A DNA stretch of 64,000 nucleotides, from the NCBI GenBank assembly GCA_964023205.1, contig OZ026835.1, positions 7,026,414 through 7,090,413 of the forward strand, in the 5' to 3' direction. The position numbers and the translations under genes are program-made. Source of the stretch: Lutraria lutraria. Its lineage: Eukaryota; Mollusca; Bivalvia; Venerida; Mactridae. Positions 57,986-64,000 of this stretch are shown here, in pieces. Numbering within the stretch: position 1 is the stretch's first letter; every line of letters starts with the position of its first letter. The notes beneath the pieces were generated by a model. That model had not been told where the DNA came from, made no database searches, and saw only the letters and a program-made list of their open reading frames with translations.

Positions 57986-60407
57986 AAAACTATTTTATTT
58001 AATATATGAACATTTTTTTTCAAATAATTAGCTAAGATATCAAAGAGAAAGTATAGTTGTGTTAAAAAATGTATTTCAATGGAATAAAAAACTTGCAAAT
58101 CTACATGAAAAGTCCAAATCTTAATTATATGCAGTTTTCATGAAAATTGATAAAAACAATATCAATAATCAACAAACTGCCTAAAACATGTAAATAAATT
58201 ACTATTATCTTCATAAATAATAAACCAATGGACCACGGTCGTGGCTGTGTGTGTGGCACTCTGTTGCTGATAATACAACTGTCTAACCCCAGGATCAAAC
58301 CCTGTTCTTCCAGCGCTATCAGCGCTTTGATTAAGCCTGTTAGTTTCTGTTTTCAAACAGTATCAATAATGCAGTCCGTCTAACATCAAGTATCAATTTC
58401 GTCATTAGGACACTCGCGTCTTGAATAAAAGAATTGACTTCAAGCATCCGACAGGATTCGAATCAAAATTCCATTAACTAACGTTTAGCTGAAGTCTTCC
58501 AACCCAGTGGTTATAAAATTTGAATTCCGTCTCAGAGCTCGATTTTCATATCCTGTCTTTCAAGTGCTCCGAGACGGATCTCAAGTTTTCTACCCTCGGA
58601 CACAAGGCTCAGTGTGAGTAGATATCAATCTATTACATTTATTTACTGATATTATATTTCAAATAGAAATTGTTCTAATAAACATCTAAATAAAAGCCAA
58701 CAATGTACAAAGGTCATATAACATCACTCCATTTTCGCAAGCTTTGTGTTCAAGTTTAGAAATTATCTAATTACGGCAGAATTCAAAGAAACTATGCTAA
58801 CCTATTTTGGAGCCTTGTAAAAATATTAAACTAAAAGTTATTCGGCATAGACGCGTTAATATGGTTTATGAGATCATAAACGTCTGGCAAACTTGTCGAA
58901 ACGAGACTTCACAATTCAATTAAACGGCGCAATATTTGACAAATTTTGAATAATTTGTTATATAATTAAATGATGTTCGCTATTTGAGAAATTTAAAATA
59001 ATGAAATGAAAAACTACCCACAAACCAACAGAAATACGGAAATATAAGAATTACATGCTAACTATATTGCGTGTGCTACTGATTAGAGTTTGGGTATTGA
59101 AGTTTATGATATTTTATTTCAATAAATTGCTTCAATAATTACACGTTGCATCCATTCCATATCGTGTTTGTTTTCACGGTCTAGGTTTTGTTGTAATGAA
59201 GCTTGCATGCGATATATATGATCTGACGTTGGTTTGCCATGGTTTTTAGAATTCAGTAGAATTAGCCGCCGTATCGTTTAGTACGTATCACAAAATAATG
59301 CACGACGTCTATACATCTACAAAATGAAAACATGGATGTGTCAGTTTTACATAAAACGACAGCTGGTCTAAAGTATAAAACGTCAATACTTTTTTTCCTT
59401 TAGATGAATCATTTTATTAATTGAAACCTTCTAGCGTGTACGAATATGAAGGACTGGCTAGAACCAGCATGTGTCAAGTCAAGTAATGTTTACACCATTT
59501 ACTCGGAATTTTACAAAAAAATGTCCACTACATGCACCTCATCTCTTACGTCAAGTTTCAACAACAAAATCCTCACAGTTCAACATACCTAACACAAGGT
59601 AAAAATCTTCCTCGAGTTTAGTATTTAATAAGCATTAGTCTGATATATATGATAATATTTTACATTGCTAAACGATTTAGCAGTTAAAACGAGCAGACAG
59701 ATAAAAGGTATGCATATTCTTCTCTAGCGTTGCGCATTACTAAATGAACCTATGTTGTGTACTTGAGGTATTTTGTTATCTGCATAAATCAGCAATTATT
59801 TTCATTGGATCAATGTAAAAATAAAAAAGTTAAACATTTTGATCAACCCTCGTATGCACTAAGTAAATATGAATAATCAAAACAGAATACAAGAGGATCA
59901 CTCCTGGAGTTTATGGCTTGCAGATCAATCCAAGAAGCATTTTTAACAGCAGGAAAGTATATTAAGCATTAATCTAGCATTAAGCTTTTTAAATGTTTCA
60001 TTCTTCATGATAATCTGTTTTCATAGAATCAGAGACATTTTGAATCCTTTGGCTAAGCGATGTCTGTAACAATATCATTACAACATTGTCTTTATTATAT
60101 AGGGAATTAGAAAAAATATGAATAAAATGTTTTTAAGATTAAATTTTGGATACTGTCGAAGAAACATGGGGTCGAATGCATTAATTGTATAAGCTTAAGT
60201 ACACGATCTTATAAATCTTATTCATAAACATCTGACGTCATCTATCGGAAAATATTATTTTGGAACAATTCAGATCAAAACGTTTCAATTGATCTTAACT
60301 TAAGACCCCCATCAATTTTTTTCAAAAATGGCTGCCATTTTCAAGATGGCAGTCGAATCTTAGATGGTATGCCCACATCCCATAAATAGCGATATCTAAA
60401 TGGAAGT

Positions 60408-60630
60408 GACCCGCCTCCATGGTCGAGTGGTTAAGGTCGGAGGCTGATAGAGAGTCGTGGGTCCGAGCCCAGCTACAGACCATGTCTCTTTATGTGAAAA
60501 AGTAGACAGTTGCTTACGGAGGATGGGGGTCTAGAACTGGTTCCTCCCAGGAACGATGATTAAGTAATTAGTCCGCCTCATATGACTCTGACTGTAGAAA
60601 AGGGGCTTAAAACTCGGACAAACAAGCAAA
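60408..60630 (+). repeat. tRNA-derived SINE, copy 4
   Basis: Same family as 2949: CCGCCTCCATGGTCGAGTGG head, GGGTCCGAGCCCAGCTACAG B-box region, TTGCTTACGGAGGATGGGGG body and GGGGCTTAAAACTCGGACAA tail. It has a deletion in the anticodon region relative to copy 1. Confidence 0.88.
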
Positions 60631-60650
60631 TCTAATGGTTTAATTTGGTG

Positions 60651-60678
60651 TACACACACACACACGCACACACACACA
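60651..60678. repeat. (CA)n microsatellite at the SINE 3' side
   Basis: TACACACACA... with one CG interruption, about 28 bp, 20 bp after the SINE tail. Confidence 0.9.
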
Positions 60679-60962
60679 AACTTGTTTAACTATCTTACCG
60701 AGGTTTTCCATTATAAACTGTACCTCACTTTGTATGCCATTTATACACAAATCTTACCGAGGTATACCTCGGTATGTAAGCCAGGTCCCCTAAAATCCCC
60801 TAAATCTCCCTTTTGGGGGGGGGAATTGACTGGCAATGACTTATATAGAACTAATTGAGATCTAACCCTAACCCTAAAACCTTGTAAATGTTACCCTTAG
60901 AATTGTCACATATTATTTTCACTACCAAAAATTTACCTCGTCATGATAGGTATACAAACTCA

Positions 60963-60976
60963 CCCCCCCCCCCCCC
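60963..60976. repeat. poly-C tract followed by CACACA
   Basis: Fourteen C in a row, then GCCACACACACC. A low-complexity tract; a G9 run lies at about 60816-60824. Confidence 0.9.
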
Positions 60977-61234
60977 GCCACACACACCCACACACACCTT
61001 GCTATTTCTAAATAATGGCAACCATTTCCAAAATGGAAATGAATCACTCCCATCCATACGTCAAATCATTTATGAATTGATAAGACTTTGGTTCACCGAG
61101 CACAAAGTGCGATGTAACTCAGTAGCGCTCTAAAGTCTTCATCTAAGAAGTACGTTGGCATAAGTACAATTAAAAGTAATTTCACGCTTGAGTACACACA
61201 ATGTAAACAAATGGTATACTTGATATTTTGAAAG

Positions 61235-61402
61235 TACATAATAATACATGTAATGTATAATAATTCCACATCGCAAACAATTCGATGTAATCTACCGAAT
61301 ATACAACACCATCAACAAGAAACAGTCAACCTATGTACAGAGGCAACCAACGGAATGGGAAGAAATACGGCTAATATTTATTCAGAGATGGCCTCCATTC
61401 AG
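61235..61402 (+). CDS. possible exon of an immunoglobulin-like protein
   Basis: A plus-strand frame after a possible acceptor (TTTTGAAAG|TAC) runs to a clear donor CAG|GTATAT. It encodes IRCNLPNIQHHQQETV, then NLCTEATNGMGRNTANIY. The tail resembles the Ig strand-F to strand-G motif C-x-A-x-N-x-x-G with one extra residue. The acceptor is weak, the upstream half of an Ig domain is not seen, and no partner exon was found. Any gene would run to the right, away from the CUB receptor. Confidence 0.22.
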
Positions 61403-64000
61403 GTATATGTATTTTTATATCCCGCCGTAAATGTATGCTGATTACTTGTGTTTCCGGTGCTCCTAAGCGCACGTTAATAATAGTGATCCATATGGGTTTT
61501 ATATTTGCAAGAACGAGAACCAGTCATACAGAATATAAATATACTATAGTGTGATTTTATTAAACTGTCTAAGTCGCATAATTTCACGGTCGACGTGTTT
61601 ATAAGTGATACGGTAATATTCGTTATACTATATAAACATGTGGAATGGGACATTCACTAACGTTAAATAATTGAAATTTAAAGTATCGACTGTGGTACAA
61701 AGCAAAACATAATCGCTTTCAGCGATCAGGTAATTATATTCACCTTTCCGGGTTTTACTAAAAGATGTGTGTTCTTATATTGCGATAATTATACGCAGTG
61801 TTTTCACCTAACCTCATAGTGTTAATTCCAACCTTATAACACTCGGTAATTATATGACACGCCCACACCACGCCCCATTTCCGTACTCCCTACATTGCGT
61901 TTCTTTTAAAGTGTCAATATCAACATTATAACCCATCGAGTGCCAAAATTCAAGTCTTTATTATACCTGGTTTCGGAATCCACATAAACGCGATAATATC
62001 AAATCATTTCCAAACATATGATTGTTGGAGTGGGCTTATCAGTAACTGCATTAGGTAACACGCCATAGATCAAAGAATCTACTGATTCATGTCTGTAGTT
62101 TCTACATTAACTTTGATTACGTCGAATTTCTTCCAATAATCTCTGAGATTAATGAACTGATTGGTGCCACTCACACAAGGCAGAATCAGAAAATTTCAAT
62201 TCATGCATTGTTAAACATTTGTAGCAATATATCCTTTATGTGTAATGAGATACATTTCCTAATAATATTAATGCGTTTCAATCGCATCTTTGCTATCGTG
62301 TTGTAATTCTAGTGAACGAACATTAAAGTCAACCAATCATTAGGTTAACATCGGTAGAATTCGTTTCTTTCCGTCATCTTGGAGTACAAAGTGTGTTTCG
62401 ATTCAGCAAATATAAGCAAATGCGAATGTTGTTTCTTTTCGAGGAAAAGTATAATATAATAGTTCGTGTCTAATGATTCCGGAAATTCAACAATTATCAT
62501 TTACAAAAATGTAGTAGAAGCGATATGTTATTTTAGCAGCTTTTCTAATTTAGTAATACAGAACAATAGATATAATTATAGTAAAATGTAAGAAATACAT
62601 TTTATTTGCTCTAAAACATATTTAAACAATGCCTTACTAGAAATGTTATCAGACGCTTTTTCTAATTTTTTGTAATATCATTGAAAAAAGTACTGTGCTA
62701 TATTTCTATATGTACATTTGTACTTTGTGATTAAAAAAGAAAATTTCGGAATGTTTTTATTGCAAGTAAAGGTCAATTTCACTGACAAGAATTCTTTCTA
62801 GGTAAAACAAAACCTTTAATTTTAACATCCAAAATGCTAATGGGGCTTTAATGTCCGTACTTTATTACATCGTTAAAGACACCCATCTTCGACTGAAAAG
62901 GGTCTCGAAATGTCCAAAATAAATCGTACGTCTAGATTCTAGTCCCTTTAAGAACTATATTATTCAATTACGTCTTCTATATATTTTGAGCAGGGAACAA
63001 GTTAACAGTAACTAATAATCGAACATTCTTCGATTTTCGTTTTTTCAAATGCGTCCGAGATTTACAAGAAATTGCATTACACTTTCTGGCAACTGTATCG
63101 ATAAACGAAAACAATAACAGAACATTTATCTGCACTGTCAGAGAATTTCGTACTAGAGCACTTGATCAGTTATCTCCAGTAAAGTGGTAAAAATCAATCA
63201 CTCAATGTGTTTAAAGGACGAAGCTAAAAATGTTGACATTGAATGTAATTAAGTATTAACATAAGAACATTATTTGCAATAAGAGTACAAACTCCAAAAA
63301 CGGTAATGGAATAATCTCTTGTCTGGACAACAGCTTCAGACAAGGACTTTCGGATTTGATAAAAAAGAACGGTTGCTATTAGGCAACGTGATCAGAATGA
63401 AACCTTGGCGAGATTCTACGAGATTGAATAAGTTTCGTCTTCTAGATAAACACCCCTCGGAGGGTTATCATTTATTAGTCGACGCCGTGTCCAAGATATG
63501 AGAAATAATTGTACAATTCCATTAGGACCAAACGATGCCTATTGCATAAATCTAATAAGAGGAGGATTCATTTTTCTTGTTTCAGGGACTCTGTCGCGTG
63601 TACATCAACTTCGCATCATTACCCATGTCTTCTCTTCGTCTGTCTTCGTCACAGTAAATACGCCATTCATATTAACCGTGAGGGAAATAAGTAGATCGAA
63701 TTGAGTTAACTGACTGTACAAGATCGTTCTCATAATGTTTAGCGTCAAAACAAAAGAGTAACAGTCTAACAATTAAACATGCGAATCATATCATCTAGGA
63801 GTTGATATCATATGGACAAGAGAAGTTTCATTCCCATTAAAATAATTTACAAGTGTGTTTAACTCCTAAAATAAAGGCGATCCCAGAAATACACTTCTTG
63901 TTTTGTTTAGAGTTTCGTAAGCATATTTGATACCTACAAGGCAACCAATATATTACAAGGATTATACTTTTAGGGGATATTGTAATACAGACAATACAAT

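Larger units (their letters stand above)
50523..64000. other. right-hand 13.5 kb: presumed 5' intron or intergenic, repeat-rich
   Basis: The start exon of the CUB receptor should lie upstream, but I found no minus-strand ATG with a signal peptide ending in a phase-1 donor. What I can support here is listed separately: tRNA-like sequences, a SINE, foldbacks, simple repeats and one uncertain plus-strand exon. A CCCTAACCCTAA string at about 60865 is too short to be telomeric. Confidence 0.5.

Noticed and set aside
60865..60880. CCCTAACCCTAA telomere-like motif
   Set aside because: Only two units, in a C-rich low-complexity area; not a telomeric tract.
63319..63704. Plus-strand open frames at the right end
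   Set aside because: No domain. A TTTCAG acceptor-like string is present at about 63586, but I could not connect it to another exon.
1..64000. CRISPR arrays, bacterial operons or viral genes
   Set aside because: No regularly spaced repeats with unique spacers and no viral or prokaryotic gene signatures; the window is spliced eukaryotic DNA throughout.

Overview
This is AT-rich metazoan nuclear DNA. It has spliced genes with consensus GT-AG introns of 0.4 to 7 kb, many tRNA-derived SINEs, MITE-like foldbacks, simple repeats, and a dispersed repeat with tandem GGGGCCAATTTTGACC-type units that I associate with bivalve genomes. The genes (tandem ninjurins, a small secreted PAN-domain protein, a multi-CUB/LDLa receptor) and repeats fit a lophotrochozoan, most likely a bivalve mollusc. 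That assignment is an inference; no species marker is present.

Layout. 1-2948: no gene; a TCTAG-type microsatellite. 2949-3186: a SINE. 3764-5788 (+) and 8976-11124 (+): two tandem ninjurin paralogues, 190 and 199 aa, sharing a phase-0 first intron; the second has an extra intron that is exactly absent from the first. 11125-13702: no gene, one MITE-like segment. 13703-16589 (-): a three-exon, 210-aa secreted protein with two PAN/apple-like modules. 16590-24005: no gene; a cluster of TGACGTCA sites, a SINE and a 0.3-kb direct repeat. 24316-50522 (-): the main gene, 14 coding exons whose junctions all keep one reading frame. They encode 887 residues: five CUB domains, one LDLa module, one transmembrane helix and a 121-residue cytoplasmic tail. 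The order CUB...CUB-LDLa-TM is that of the NETO auxiliary receptor family, but with five CUBs instead of two. The signal-peptide exon was not found and may lie beyond the right edge. 50523-64000: presumed long 5' intron or intergenic DNA with tRNA-like sequences, SINEs and foldbacks, plus one doubtful plus-strand exon near 61.3 kb.

How the genes relate. Ninjurins are small two-pass membrane proteins (adhesion; NINJ1 oligomerises to rupture the plasma membrane in lytic cell death). The PAN and CUB/LDLa proteins are extracellular recognition modules. All are cell-surface or secreted, but they lie on different strands with separate structures, and nothing in the sequence shows that they act in one pathway. 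The strongest unusual observations are the five-CUB NETO-like receptor with its CUB1-4 versus CUB5 exon-phase signature, the ninjurin pair with a precise intron difference, and several perfect inverted repeats inside introns.
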